In this document: positions 38,229 through 48,506 of the stretch, in pieces
Layout: every line of letters begins with the position of its first letter
Numbering within the stretch: the stretch's first letter is position 1
NCBI GenBank assembly: GCA_014896455.1
Contig: JADBKJ010000011.1
Location: 1 to 64,000, forward strand
From: Thermoanaerobacter sp.
GTDB lineage: Bacteria; Bacillota; Thermoanaerobacteria; Thermoanaerobacterales; Thermoanaerobacteraceae
Reading direction: 5' to 3'
Length of the DNA stretch: 64,000 nucleotides
Program-made: the position numbers and the translations under genes
Notes under the pieces: model-generated
Told to the model about the DNA's origin: nothing
The model's database searches: none
What the model saw: only the letters and a program-made list of their open reading frames with translations

Positions 38229-40061
38229 CTATTTTTTAAGCAATCCATAGCGAACCATTTTAGCATAAAGAGCTTGCCGAGAGATACCTAATGCTTTAGC
38301 AGCACGTGTTTTTTTGCCACCAAAAGCTTCTAAAGTTCGAATAATAGCTTCTTTTTCTGCTTCCATTTGGACTTCACAAAGTGGCGAAATTTTCTTTATA
38401 CTTTTATTTTGTCCAAAATAGTCTATCATTAAATGTTGAGGCTGAATTTCTTGGCCCTCAGCCAATATAGCAGCCCTCTCTAAAACATTTTCCAATTCCC
38501 TCACATTGCCGGGCCAAGAATAGCTTAAGAGATATTCCATAGCTGCAGGAGAAATCCGCAACTTTTCCCCACATTCCTCGTTTATTCTCTTTAAAATATC
38601 TTCCACCAAGAGCGGTATGTCTTCTGGCCTTTCTCGTAAAGGAGGAAGTAACAACTTAACTACGTTTAAGCGATAAAAAAGGTCTTCCCTAAAAAATCCT
38701 TCTTGCACCATTTTTTTCAAATTTCTACTAGTTGCTGCTATCACCCGCACATCTATTTTTCTTACCTTAGTACTCCCCAATCTTTCTACCACTTTTTCTT
38801 GCAAGACAGTTAAAAGTTTTGCCTGCATGTTAAGAGGCATCTCTCCAATTTCATCTAAAAAAATAGTCCCTCCATCTCCCAATTCAAATTTACCAGGCTT
38901 TCCGCCCCTCTTAGCTCCAGTAAAAGCACCTTCTTCATAACCAAAAAGTTCAGATTCAAGAAGTTCATAAGGAATAGCAGCACAATTCACTCTTATAAAA
39001 GGACCATGGCGGCGAAAACTTTCCTGATGAATAGCCTGTGCTAACACTCCTTTTCCTGTACCACTCTCACCTACAATTAAGATGGTAGCATTAGTTTTAG
39101 CTGCTTTTTGGGCTAAAATTAAAACGTTTTTAAAACACCGATTTAAAGTGCGAATATGATTAAATTGAAAAGGTTTAGAGCAATCGTCTTCTCCAACTTT
39201 GTAGTTATATTCAATTCCTATTTCTGACTGTGTAATGGATTCTAAAAGATGATGTACCAGTTCTCTTTCAGCAGGCAAAAGCTGAAACAGCATGTATTCA
39301 TTTTTAACACGGGCACTAAAAGGCATGCCTATCACAATAATAGTCTCACCTTTTTCGCTTTGCAAAGTCCATACTTGAGGTTTACTCGCAGTAAGTATTT
39401 CAGAATAATTAGTTAAAGGTATTATCTCTTCTAACAATCGACCTTGCACCCTTTGTCCACCAATGCCTAGCATATGAACACTAGTTTTATTTATTTCTAC
39501 TACTTTCCCCTGGCTATCAACAATTATAAGGCCAAAAGGCATCATATGGAAGAGGGTTTCCACGTTGCTTAAAGATAGTTCTTTCACGTCGTTAATATAT
39601 CCTAAGAGGGCCTTTTGATAGTTTTTATTTGCTTGAACAGATTGAACAGCAAGCGCTAAAAGTAATTTATTGCTTTCTTCTGAAAAAATGAAATTAAAAC
39701 TCTTATTGGTAGAAGTAGGATAGATGGTAGCTTCCATCTCACAATACTTTTCTCCTGTCCCCCAACACTTAGTCTCTTTTACTTCCACTTTCTTTTTAAA
39801 AAGTTTGTTAAGAACCCCCGCTAACAAACCTGTTTCTAAATAGCATTGAGGCTCACCTATAGTAGGCAAATGCGAACATGTTAAACACTCATACCATTTG
39901 ACTATTATCTTGTCATTTTTTGCACTTTGCAGCTTAAAGTCTCCCATTCCAAGTTCGCCTATTTTAGCAGGCACTTCTTCTAGGTCATTTACAAGAAGTT
40001 GACTGCCAATAGAGTAACCTGCCTGATAATAAATTTCGTACTTCGAGGTATTGATTAACAT
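38229..40061 (-). CDS. Sigma-54-dependent transcriptional activator with N-terminal V4R domain, PAS-like domain, AAA+ and Fis-type HTH
   Basis: V4R-like CLTCSHLPTIGEPQCYLETG...KCWGTGEKYCEME; GESGTGKGVLAQAIH; GAFTGA; C-terminal KKTRAAKALGISRQALYAKM. Confidence 0.93.
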   Translation of the reverse strand: MLINTSKYEIYYQAGYSIGSQLLVNDLEEVPAKIGELGMGDFKLQSAKNDKIIVKWYECLTCSHLPTIGEPQCYLETGLLAGVLNKLFKKKVEVKETKCWGTGEKYCEMEATIYPTSTNKSFNFIFSEESNKLLLALAVQSVQANKNYQKALLGYINDVKELSLSNVETLFHMMPFGLIIVDSQGKVVEINKTSVHMLGIGGQRVQGRLLEEIIPLTNYSEILTASKPQVWTLQSEKGETIIVIGMPFSARVKNEYMLFQLLPAERELVHHLLESITQSEIGIEYNYKVGEDDCSKPFQFNHIRTLNRCFKNVLILAQKAAKTNATILIVGESGTGKGVLAQAIHQESFRRHGPFIRVNCAAIPYELLESELFGYEEGAFTGAKRGGKPGKFELGDGGTIFLDEIGEMPLNMQAKLLTVLQEKVVERLGSTKVRKIDVRVIAATSRNLKKMVQEGFFREDLFYRLNVVKLLLPPLRERPEDIPLLVEDILKRINEECGEKLRISPAAMEYLLSYSWPGNVRELENVLERAAILAEGQEIQPQHLMIDYFGQNKSIKKISPLCEVQMEAEKEAIIRTLEAFGGKKTRAAKALGISRQALYAKMVRYGLLKK

Positions 40062-40521
40062 ACCTCTCCCCCCTTTAAGTGTACTTAATTGTTAATCATT
40101 CAAAAACTTCACACATATGCTAAATAAGTGTCATAATTAATTCATCTTTATGTTATGCCTCAAATACCTGTAAACTTCAATATCCCTTTTCATGTCCGTT
40201 CCCTTCAAAACAAAATATTTTAATTTTAGCTTACCATGTTTTTAAAATTCTTTCAAGAAATCAAAATGCTCTGTTAAAATTCCAATAAACCTTCCTATGC
40301 TACCGTAAATCACCCTGTGCAACATTATAGGTTATTCTGCCCTTCAGCTTGTTCTTCTCATCGCCCTTCTAATAAGCACCAGCTACTGAAAGCAATTTAA
40401 TAGCCTTTACCATGCCTGTAGAGGGGGAGGTGAGGTCTCCTACACATCACAAGGGGTTGTCTTTTGTTTTTTCACTTAAAAAATCCTAGAATAATTTTAC
40501 ACTATGAAGAGATATACACTT

Positions 40522-43014
40522 TTAATGTATCTCTTGAAGCGTCTTTTGGGATTCTTCTATTATCTGTTTGGTCATTTCAGTCATAGGCTTTGGCTCTAAT
40601 GATTTGGAATTTGCTTTGTCAAACATTTTTTGTACATCTACCGCTTTTTGCAAAAATTCTTTTGCCTTTTCTTTATCTCCATTGTTTAAATAATACATGC
40701 CAACTTTGTTATAAGCATCAGCTAATTGCTGATAATTTTCTGGCCTCAATGGTTGTACTTCCACTGCTTTTAATACATATTTAAGGCCAAGGTCAATTTG
40801 TCCATGAGCAAGATAGAAAGCTCCCAGTTGGGCATTAAGTTGAGAATTAAAAGGCTCTAATTGCACGGCTTTTTCTTCCTCAAGCATCGCTTTTTGAAGC
40901 TTTTCAGCATCCTTTAACTGGTCACCAAGGGCAGTGAGAATTTGCCCGTATGTCATTCTGAATTTTGCGTTCCACGGGTCATAGGATACTGCTTTTTCAT
41001 AATTTTGTTCCGCCAAAATAAGATTTTGTTGTCTTAAAAGATTATCTCCTTTTACGGCATAACTTAACGCTACTGACATAGAAGTAGACATAAACATTAC
41101 AACAAAGGCTACAACTATTGCTAAATAGTTTAAGTAAATTTTTTTATTTTTTACTTTAACTTTTAGTATGTCCAAAGAATTTATTACACCAATTAACGCC
41201 CAAAGTGCAATAGATACTGCAGAAAGCGAAAGGTCAAAATCCATTGCAGCATGAGCGTAAAGACTTACTATTGCTGTTATAACAGCAGAAATTAATATTC
41301 TGTCTTTTCCCTCCAAATATCCCTTATACACTCTGTACATACTCCTAAATAGTGACAAAAGCAAAAACATTATAGCGATAGCTCCAATAATACCCGCATC
41401 TAAAAGCACTTGCATGAAATAGTTATGGGTTTGTGTAGTCCAATACAGATAAGATTGGTATTTAAAATATAGTGATGCCCATGCGCCGCCACCTGCTCCA
41501 AATATAGGGTAATCTTTGAAAATTTTAAATCCATCTTTATAAAATTGCATCCTCTGCGAACTACTGCGGCTGGTAAAGTCTATATCTTGTACACGTGATG
41601 CAATATCCTCTGGCAAGTACTTGTATTTTAACATTATGTTTTGTACTTCATAAGGAGCATTTTTAGGATATATTTGCGCCTTTGTAAAAGTTACTGAGGT
41701 ATTTTGAAAGTTATTCACAAATGTTATGGCAAGCCTTTTTGTGTCTTTTAAAGTAGAAAATTCTATTGTTTTTTCTCCTATGAAATTGTCTTTGTCGTAG
41801 AATTCTGCAATTTTAGTCGGTTGGTCATTTTCATTTCTGCTGTTTATTATTATGCCATAAGCCCAATCCTTATTCGAGGGATTTTTGACTACAACATCGT
41901 ATTTTAATACATAAACTCTATCAGGTTCTGCACTCACAAATCTCGTGACACTTTTTATGCTGTCAGGCTCCTCTACATCATGTTTCAAAGTCAAGGGGAC
42001 TTGTGTCGTAAAAACTATGTATCCTGCTGCCAACATAAAGATTCCAATTGCAGCAGCAATAGCTATTCCAACTTTCACATTTATTTTATTGACAACACTT
42101 ACAATAAAGCTTATTGCGTATGTAACAATTAATGAAGCAAAAACCCCAATCAAATACCATTTGATTAAATTGAGAGCTACACCGCTGGCAACTGCCGAAT
42201 TAAACTTTACTATAGGAAGTGCTGAAGCAATTAAAACCCCTACAAAATACATAAAAGGTTCTATTCTTTTGCCCCTTGGCATCAAAAACATAAGGATAAT
42301 GCCAAGAAAAGGAAGCATAAGCCATGCTCCGCGAGATAAGGTAAATACATAGGCGTAAAACTGTGTATAAGCAGTTACGCCGTATATTGCCTTTAAATAT
42401 TTATTATCAGTATAAGAAATTAAAGCTAAATTGACAAGGAAAAAAGCCATCAAAAATGAAGCTGTTGTATTGGGGTACTGAAAAGTAGAGTTTATCCTGC
42501 CTCCTACCCATGAACCATTGTAGTGGATGAGATTAACTGAAGATCCCAGCCCCACAACCGCTACTACAAAAGAGCTTAAAACTAGCACATTTAACAGCAT
42601 AAAAATTTTTTTGTTATCTTTTACGGTTCTACTAACCATAAAATACATGAACAAATAATCAAAATATCTCAAAACTTCCCCTATGCCCGCCCTTATATTT
42701 ACAGCAAAAAAACTAGAGATTATATACGCCCCTACAAGAGATAAAGCAGCGTAGTCTAAGCTAGTACTTATTATGGGTTCTTTTTGCACAATTTTAAAAA
42801 TAGCCCATATAATAAATACCGCAGAAGTCAATGCAATCGTGGGAAACATTTCTTTTTCAAAGTACATGCCTCTAAAAAAAGGTGGATAAAATACGAGAAC
42901 TAAAAGCAATATATAAAATATTGTGTCTAAGCTTGCAAAACTTCTATATGCCTTTTTTGTTTGTTTTTTTAATGTCTTTCCTTTTTTTACAGCTACTTTT
43001 TGCGCCATTTTCAA
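40522..43014 (-). CDS. O-antigen ligase-like (Wzy_C) membrane protein with C-terminal TPR repeats
   Basis: GAGGGAWASLYFKYQSYLYWTTQTHNYFMQVLLDAG; TPR-like repeats from about residue 690. Confidence 0.8.
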   Translation of the reverse strand: MKMAQKVAVKKGKTLKKQTKKAYRSFASLDTIFYILLLVLVFYPPFFRGMYFEKEMFPTIALTSAVFIIWAIFKIVQKEPIISTSLDYAALSLVGAYIISSFFAVNIRAGIGEVLRYFDYLFMYFMVSRTVKDNKKIFMLLNVLVLSSFVVAVVGLGSSVNLIHYNGSWVGGRINSTFQYPNTTASFLMAFFLVNLALISYTDNKYLKAIYGVTAYTQFYAYVFTLSRGAWLMLPFLGIILMFLMPRGKRIEPFMYFVGVLIASALPIVKFNSAVASGVALNLIKWYLIGVFASLIVTYAISFIVSVVNKINVKVGIAIAAAIGIFMLAAGYIVFTTQVPLTLKHDVEEPDSIKSVTRFVSAEPDRVYVLKYDVVVKNPSNKDWAYGIIINSRNENDQPTKIAEFYDKDNFIGEKTIEFSTLKDTKRLAITFVNNFQNTSVTFTKAQIYPKNAPYEVQNIMLKYKYLPEDIASRVQDIDFTSRSSSQRMQFYKDGFKIFKDYPIFGAGGGAWASLYFKYQSYLYWTTQTHNYFMQVLLDAGIIGAIAIMFLLLSLFRSMYRVYKGYLEGKDRILISAVITAIVSLYAHAAMDFDLSLSAVSIALWALIGVINSLDILKVKVKNKKIYLNYLAIVVAFVVMFMSTSMSVALSYAVKGDNLLRQQNLILAEQNYEKAVSYDPWNAKFRMTYGQILTALGDQLKDAEKLQKAMLEEEKAVQLEPFNSQLNAQLGAFYLAHGQIDLGLKYVLKAVEVQPLRPENYQQLADAYNKVGMYYLNNGDKEKAKEFLQKAVDVQKMFDKANSKSLEPKPMTEMTKQIIEESQKTLQEIH

Positions 43015-43199
43015 TCCCCTTTTCTTGTAGCATTTTAATCCATTAAGACCACAGTATATACATATTCGACAAAAATTTCACTTTTCCTTCTTTTTATCAA
43101 ACTATCAATTACAAATTTAAAATCGCAAAAAGGCATAATTTGCCTCAATCACACATTTTAATTGAAAGAATATAATAAAGTGAAAATAGAAAAAGGGGG

Positions 43200-44216
43200 A
43201 TGGGTATGAGGCTTAAGTACTTAATTGTATTCCTGTTAGTATTAGCCCTTACAGTTTCTTTATTTTCAGGGTGTACAAATAAAAGTCAAAAACTTACAAA
43301 AATTAATTTTGTAGAAACAGTCCATTCTATTTTTTACGCTCCCTATTACGTAGCTGTAAGCCAAGGCTTTTTCAAAGAACAGGGGCTGGAACTCGTCATT
43401 ACAACTGCTCAAGGGTCAGATAAAGCTGCAACGGCCGTTTTATCTGGCACAGCAGACATAGGACTTCAAGGACCCGAAACCACTGTATACGTACTTAAAG
43501 AAGGTAGAGATGATTATCTTGTAAACTTTGGGCAGCTCACACGAAAAGATGGGTCTTTCCTTTTAGGAAAAAAGCCTGAACCGGACTTTAAATGGGAAAA
43601 TTTAAGAGGCAAAAAGGTAATAGGTGGAAGGCCTGGCGGAATGCCTCAAATGACACTGGAATACATTTTAAAAGAGCACGGCATAAATCCAAAAACAGAT
43701 TTAACCCTCATCACCAATCTTCAATTTACAGCTGCAGCGGGAGCTTTTATGTCTTCCGATGCTGATTACGTCGCGTTATTTGAACCTACAGCTTCCCTAG
43801 TTGAAAAACAAAAAGGTGGATACATTGTAGCATCAGTTGGCGCTTCCAGTCATGAAGTTCCTTATACGACTTTTAATGCAAGAAAAAGCTACATTGAAAA
43901 ACATCCCGATATAATACAGCGTTTTGTAAATGCAGTGTATAAAGGAATGCTGTGGGTGGAATCTCATTCTCCTAAAGAAGTAGCAGAAGCAATTAAGCCT
44001 TTCTTCCCAGATGCTGATGTAAACCTTATGGCAACAGCAATTGAAAGGTACAAAAATCAAAACACCTGGGGCACTACTCTAAAAATGAAAGTTGAAGACT
44101 TTGATTTTCTACAAAATATACTTTTAGATGCAGGTGTAATAAAAGAAAAGGTGGACCCACATCTTCTAACCAACAACACTTTCGCTGAAAAAGCTGAAAA
44201 AATGAACAAAAAGTAA
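43200..44216 (+). CDS. ABC transporter substrate-binding lipoprotein (NMT1/SsuA-like)
   Basis: Lipobox LFSGC; FYAPYYVAVSQGFFKEQGLELV. Confidence 0.85.
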   Translation: MGMRLKYLIVFLLVLALTVSLFSGCTNKSQKLTKINFVETVHSIFYAPYYVAVSQGFFKEQGLELVITTAQGSDKAATAVLSGTADIGLQGPETTVYVLKEGRDDYLVNFGQLTRKDGSFLLGKKPEPDFKWENLRGKKVIGGRPGGMPQMTLEYILKEHGINPKTDLTLITNLQFTAAAGAFMSSDADYVALFEPTASLVEKQKGGYIVASVGASSHEVPYTTFNARKSYIEKHPDIIQRFVNAVYKGMLWVESHSPKEVAEAIKPFFPDADVNLMATAIERYKNQNTWGTTLKMKVEDFDFLQNILLDAGVIKEKVDPHLLTNNTFAEKAEKMNKK

Positions 44217-44223
44217 AGTTTTA

Positions 44224-44261
44224 AATTGTGTTCAATATGTCATTCCATATTGAGCACAATT
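44224..44261 (+). other. Intercistronic stem-loop downstream of the binding-protein gene
   Basis: AATTGTGTTCAATATG ... CATATTGAGCACAATT. Confidence 0.8.
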
Positions 44262-44304
44262 CCCCTTTTATTAACTGACTTTTCACATAGAAGGGAGTGC
44301 TTTT

Positions 44305-45051
44305 ATGAATAAAATAATGGTAAACCTCAAAGATGTATCCTTTAATTATCACACTTTAGAGGGTGAAACAGAAGCTTTAAAAAATATTTCTTTTGATGTG
44401 TACGAAGGAGAATTTGTAGGGATTATAGGCCCTTCTGGTTGTGGCAAATCTACTCTTCTTTCTATTATTTCTGGTCTTTTAAAGCCTTCTTACGGAAGTG
44501 TAGAGGTAAATGGAAAAATAGGCTATATGCTTCAAAAAGACCATCTTTTTGAATGGCGAAATATATGGCAAAATGCGCTACTTGGACTTGAAATACAAAA
44601 AAGTCTAACAGAAGAGTCTAAAAAATACGTAGAAGGTTTGCTTGTAAAATACGGCCTCGGCGAGTTTAAAAACCATTATCCTAATCAATTGTCAGGTGGG
44701 ATGCGACAAAGAGCCGCTCTCATAAGGACATTGGCTTTAAAACCAGACATACTTCTACTAGATGAGGCCTTTTCTGCTTTAGACTACCAAACAAGACTTG
44801 CTATATCCGATGAAGTGTATAAAATTCTTAAATATGAGCAAAAAACCGCGGTCATAGTAACTCACGATATCTCAGAGGCAATTTCTATGTGTAACAGAAT
44901 TGTAGTGCTATCAAATAGGCCTGCCCATGTAAAAAAGATTTATGATATTGTTTTAACTTGCGAAGATCGAACTCCCATAGGCTGCAGAAAAGCTCCTGAG
45001 TTTAGAGAATATTTTAATTCTATTTGGAAGGAGTTGGATGTCCATGTATGA
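44305..45051 (+). CDS. ABC transporter ATP-binding protein
   Basis: GPSGCGKSTLLSIISGL; LSGGMRQRAALIRTLALKPDILLLDEAFSALD. Confidence 0.92.
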   Translation: MNKIMVNLKDVSFNYHTLEGETEALKNISFDVYEGEFVGIIGPSGCGKSTLLSIISGLLKPSYGSVEVNGKIGYMLQKDHLFEWRNIWQNALLGLEIQKSLTEESKKYVEGLLVKYGLGEFKNHYPNQLSGGMRQRAALIRTLALKPDILLLDEAFSALDYQTRLAISDEVYKILKYEQKTAVIVTHDISEAISMCNRIVVLSNRPAHVKKIYDIVLTCEDRTPIGCRKAPEFREYFNSIWKELDVHV

Positions 45052-45856
45052 AGCAGCAACCCCTCATATTTCAAAAGAGCACAGGGAATTTCTAAAAAAA
45101 GTAAAGAGAAAAAATGTATTAATACGAGTTACTCAATTTGCGCTATTAATCGTCTTTTTCGCTACATGGGAAATTGTCGCAAGGTATAAAATTGTAGACC
45201 CTTTTTTAGTCAGCCAGCCTTCAAGAATGTTAAAAACTATGATGATTTTAAGTCAGAATGGTTCTCTTTTTATGCACATATGGGTAACTTTAAGTGAAAC
45301 GATAATAGGTTTTACTCTAGGTACAGTAATTGGCATGATAATCGCTATACTTCTGTGGTGGTCAGACTTTTTGTCAAAAGTAGCAGAACCTTATTTGGTT
45401 GTACTTAATAGCCTCCCTAAAATTGCACTGGGTCCTATATTTATAGTTTGGATGGGAAATGGAGAAGCTCCAATAATTACAATGGCTCTCGCTATTTCAT
45501 TGATAGTAACTATAATCAGTTTACAAACGGGTTTTAAAGAAGTTGACGACGAAAAAATAAAACTTTTAAAGACTTTTGGTGCCACAAAAATGCAAATACT
45601 TACAAAATGTATTCTTCCCGCCAGTATCCCAACGATTATTTCCGCCATAAAAATAAACATCGGACTTTCCTGGGTGGGAGTAATTACAGGAGAATTCTTA
45701 GTTTCTAAAGCAGGTTTGGGATATTTGATTGTCTACGGCGGTCAAATTTTTAAGTTGGATTTGGTAATGACAAGTGTCCTGATACTCTCAATACTTTCTG
45801 CCTTGATGTACATTTTTATAGTGTATCTTGAAAAAAAGCTGATAAGATGGAGGTAG
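45038..45856 (+). CDS. ABC transporter permease (SsuC/TauC-like)
   Basis: Multi-TM BPD-type permease; LPKIALGPIFIVWMGNGEAPII. Confidence 0.9.
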   Translation: MSMYEAATPHISKEHREFLKKVKRKNVLIRVTQFALLIVFFATWEIVARYKIVDPFLVSQPSRMLKTMMILSQNGSLFMHIWVTLSETIIGFTLGTVIGMIIAILLWWSDFLSKVAEPYLVVLNSLPKIALGPIFIVWMGNGEAPIITMALAISLIVTIISLQTGFKEVDDEKIKLLKTFGATKMQILTKCILPASIPTIISAIKINIGLSWVGVITGEFLVSKAGLGYLIVYGGQIFKLDLVMTSVLILSILSALMYIFIVYLEKKLIRWR

Positions 45857-45927
45857 AAAACAGTGTTTTTTGCCTTTTTATGTGCTAAAATATGTATTGT
45901 AGTACTATAAATGCGGGGTGAAAACTA

Positions 45928-47559
45928 ATGAAAATTGCATTAGCACAAATAAATCCAGTTGTAGGAGATATAAAAGGAAACTTTAAAAAGATAATAGGGT
46001 TTATAAATACAGCAAAATACCAAAAAGCTGACCTTGTGGTGTTCCCTGAACTAGCTACTGTAGGTTATCCTCCTAAGGACTTTTTGCTTATGCAAGATTT
46101 TTTAGAGGCCAATGAAAAATATATAAATGAAATAATCTTGCCCGCTACTTATCAAATCGGAGTAATACTTGGTACTGTAAGACAAGACACAGAAGGCAAT
46201 CTTTATAATTCTGCTTTTTTTATTTATGATGGTAAAATAGTCGAGGTTTTTGATAAGACTTTACTTCCCAACTATGACGTATTTGATGAAAAAAGGTATT
46301 TCAAACCAGCACAAATAAGAAAGGTAACTCCTTTTAAAGGAGTAAGATTAGGAGTTAATATATGTGAAGACATATGGAAAGATTATGTTTTTGAGCCAAA
46401 TGTAGATTATTCTGTTGATGTTTTGGAAGAACAATTTAAGCTAAAACCTGATATTTTTATAAATATTTCAGCATCTCCTTACTACTTGGGTAAGCAAAAT
46501 ATGAGAGTAGAAATGATAGAGAAAAAAATAAAAAAGTACACAATTCCTTTCGTTTACGTGAATCAAGTTGGTGCTAATGATGAATTGATATTTGACGGTT
46601 CTAGCTTTGTAGTAAATGAAAAAGGCAAAAGAGTAGTGCAGCTTAAAGCTTTTGAGGAAGACATTAAAATTGTCGATATGGAAGAGCTTAAAAATTTTAG
46701 AGAGTTACCTGAGATAAAAGAGGATATATCATGGGTATACAATGCTCTCGTAGTTGGTGTAAGAGATTATTGTAAAAAATCGGGTTTTAAAAAAGCAGTA
46801 GTAGGCTTAAGCGGAGGAATAGATTCTGCAGTAGTTTGTGCCATTGCAGTAGAAGCTTTAGGAAAAGAAAATGTTCTTACAGTTTCAATGCCTTCAAGAT
46901 ATTCCTCTGAAGGAAGTAAAACTGATGCAAGAATACTGGCTGAAAATTTGGGAGTTGAATTTAGAGTAATCCCAATAGAGCCTGTGTTCAAAAGTTATTT
47001 ATCTGTTTTCAATGGGGATAACAAAGTTATAGGTGACCTGGCAGAAGAAAACATACAAGCAAGAATAAGAGGTAATTATTTAATGTTTATATCAAATAGG
47101 GAAGGACACATTGTTTTAACTACAGGAAATAAATCAGAATTAGCAATGGGATATTGCACTCTTTACGGGGATATGAGCGGAAGTCTCGCACCAATTGCAG
47201 ATGTACCTAAGACAATGATATACGAACTTGCGAGATATATAAACAGAGAAAGAGAAATAATTCCAATTTCTATAATTGAAAAAATTCCTTCTGCAGAATT
47301 AAGACCTAATCAAAAAGATGAAGACTCATTGCCTCCTTACAAGATTTTGGATGAAATATTAAAAATGTATATAGAGGAAAACAAGTCAGCAAAAGAAATA
47401 ATAGAAAAAGGATATGATGAAAGATTGGTAAAAGATGTTATAAATAAAGTCAACAGCGTAGAGTACAAAAGAAAGCAAGCAGCACCTGGACTCAAAATCA
47501 CCACCAAAACCTTTGGAACAGGAAGACGTATGCCAATCGTTCACAACTTTAAACTATGA
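45928..47559 (+). CDS. nadE: Glutamine-dependent NAD+ synthetase
   Basis: N-terminal nitrilase domain; GLSGGIDSAVVCAIAVEALG. Confidence 0.95.
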   Translation: MKIALAQINPVVGDIKGNFKKIIGFINTAKYQKADLVVFPELATVGYPPKDFLLMQDFLEANEKYINEIILPATYQIGVILGTVRQDTEGNLYNSAFFIYDGKIVEVFDKTLLPNYDVFDEKRYFKPAQIRKVTPFKGVRLGVNICEDIWKDYVFEPNVDYSVDVLEEQFKLKPDIFINISASPYYLGKQNMRVEMIEKKIKKYTIPFVYVNQVGANDELIFDGSSFVVNEKGKRVVQLKAFEEDIKIVDMEELKNFRELPEIKEDISWVYNALVVGVRDYCKKSGFKKAVVGLSGGIDSAVVCAIAVEALGKENVLTVSMPSRYSSEGSKTDARILAENLGVEFRVIPIEPVFKSYLSVFNGDNKVIGDLAEENIQARIRGNYLMFISNREGHIVLTTGNKSELAMGYCTLYGDMSGSLAPIADVPKTMIYELARYINREREIIPISIIEKIPSAELRPNQKDEDSLPPYKILDEILKMYIEENKSAKEIIEKGYDERLVKDVINKVNSVEYKRKQAAPGLKITTKTFGTGRRMPIVHNFKL

Positions 47560-47590
47560 TTTTTAAGTAACTTCTGAGGAGGAATTTAAG

Positions 47591-48454
47591 TTGTCCAAAC
47601 AATTAAAAAGCGACATTGTGCTCACCGTAGTAACTATGGTGTGGGGGGCTACATTTATAATAGTCAAAAATGCTATTCAGACACTTCCTGTATACAATTT
47701 TCTTTTTATACGCTTTTTATTGGCTTTTTCGCTTCTTGCAATAATCTTCTATAAAAAGTTAAAAACCGTTGACAAAAAAACATTGGCTGTTGCTTCAGTA
47801 ATTGGGACGATGCTTTTTTTAGGTTATGCCTTTCAGACAATGGGACTTAAATACACTACAGCGTCTAAATCAGGATTTATAACAGGGTTTAGCGTAGTAT
47901 TAGTACCCATACTGGAGGCCATACTCCTTAAAAGAAAACCCACCAAGGCAGCTACCGTGGGAGTAGTGCTTGCTTTTACAGGCCTTATACTTCTTACAAC
48001 AAATATTGACCTCAGTATCAATATAGGAGATTTTCTTACTCTTCTCTGCGCCTTTGCCTTTGCCATGCACATAGTTTTGATATCAAAATACGCGTCAAAG
48101 ATGGACACATACCTACTTGCTACCATTCAAATTGGAATAGTGGCACTCTTAAGTGGCATTGTAAGTTTGATATTTGAAAAGCCTTTTATACCCACTTCTC
48201 TTGATATATGGTCAGCTATAATAATAACAGGGGTATTCGCAACTGCGTTTGCATATGTTGCCCAAAACACGATGCAAGCCTACACTACTGCCACTCATAC
48301 AGCTTTGATATTCGCACTGGAGCCAGTTTTCGCTGCAATAGCTGCTTTTTTAATTGCGGGAGAAGTGATGTCTTTTAGAGCAATAATAGGCGGAATTTTT
48401 ATGTTTGCAGGTATAGTGCTTTCCGAACTGCCCGAAAAAGAAGTGAGTAAATAA
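47591..48454 (+). CDS. EamA/DMT family transporter (TTG start)
   Basis: Duplicated EamA TM repeats; GAGGAGGAATTTAAG RBS. Confidence 0.85.
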   Translation: MSKQLKSDIVLTVVTMVWGATFIIVKNAIQTLPVYNFLFIRFLLAFSLLAIIFYKKLKTVDKKTLAVASVIGTMLFLGYAFQTMGLKYTTASKSGFITGFSVVLVPILEAILLKRKPTKAATVGVVLAFTGLILLTTNIDLSINIGDFLTLLCAFAFAMHIVLISKYASKMDTYLLATIQIGIVALLSGIVSLIFEKPFIPTSLDIWSAIIITGVFATAFAYVAQNTMQAYTTATHTALIFALEPVFAAIAAFLIAGEVMSFRAIIGGIFMFAGIVLSELPEKEVSK

Positions 48455-48456
48455 TA

Positions 48457-48506
48457 AAAACCTTCCTACTGCTTTTTAAAAATCATCAGTAGGAAGGTTT
48501 ATTTTT
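48457..48506. terminator. Bidirectional terminator between eamA and atpC
   Basis: AAACCTTCCTACTG...CAGTAGGAAGGTTT flanked by A/T runs; convergent genes. Confidence 0.85.

Noticed and set aside
40140-40500. Possible riboswitch or decayed gene between the sigma-54 activator and the ligase gene
   Set aside because: Checked for cobalamin, TPP and other common core motifs and found none; a short coding-like stretch (MVKAIKLLSVAGAY*) was too weak to report.
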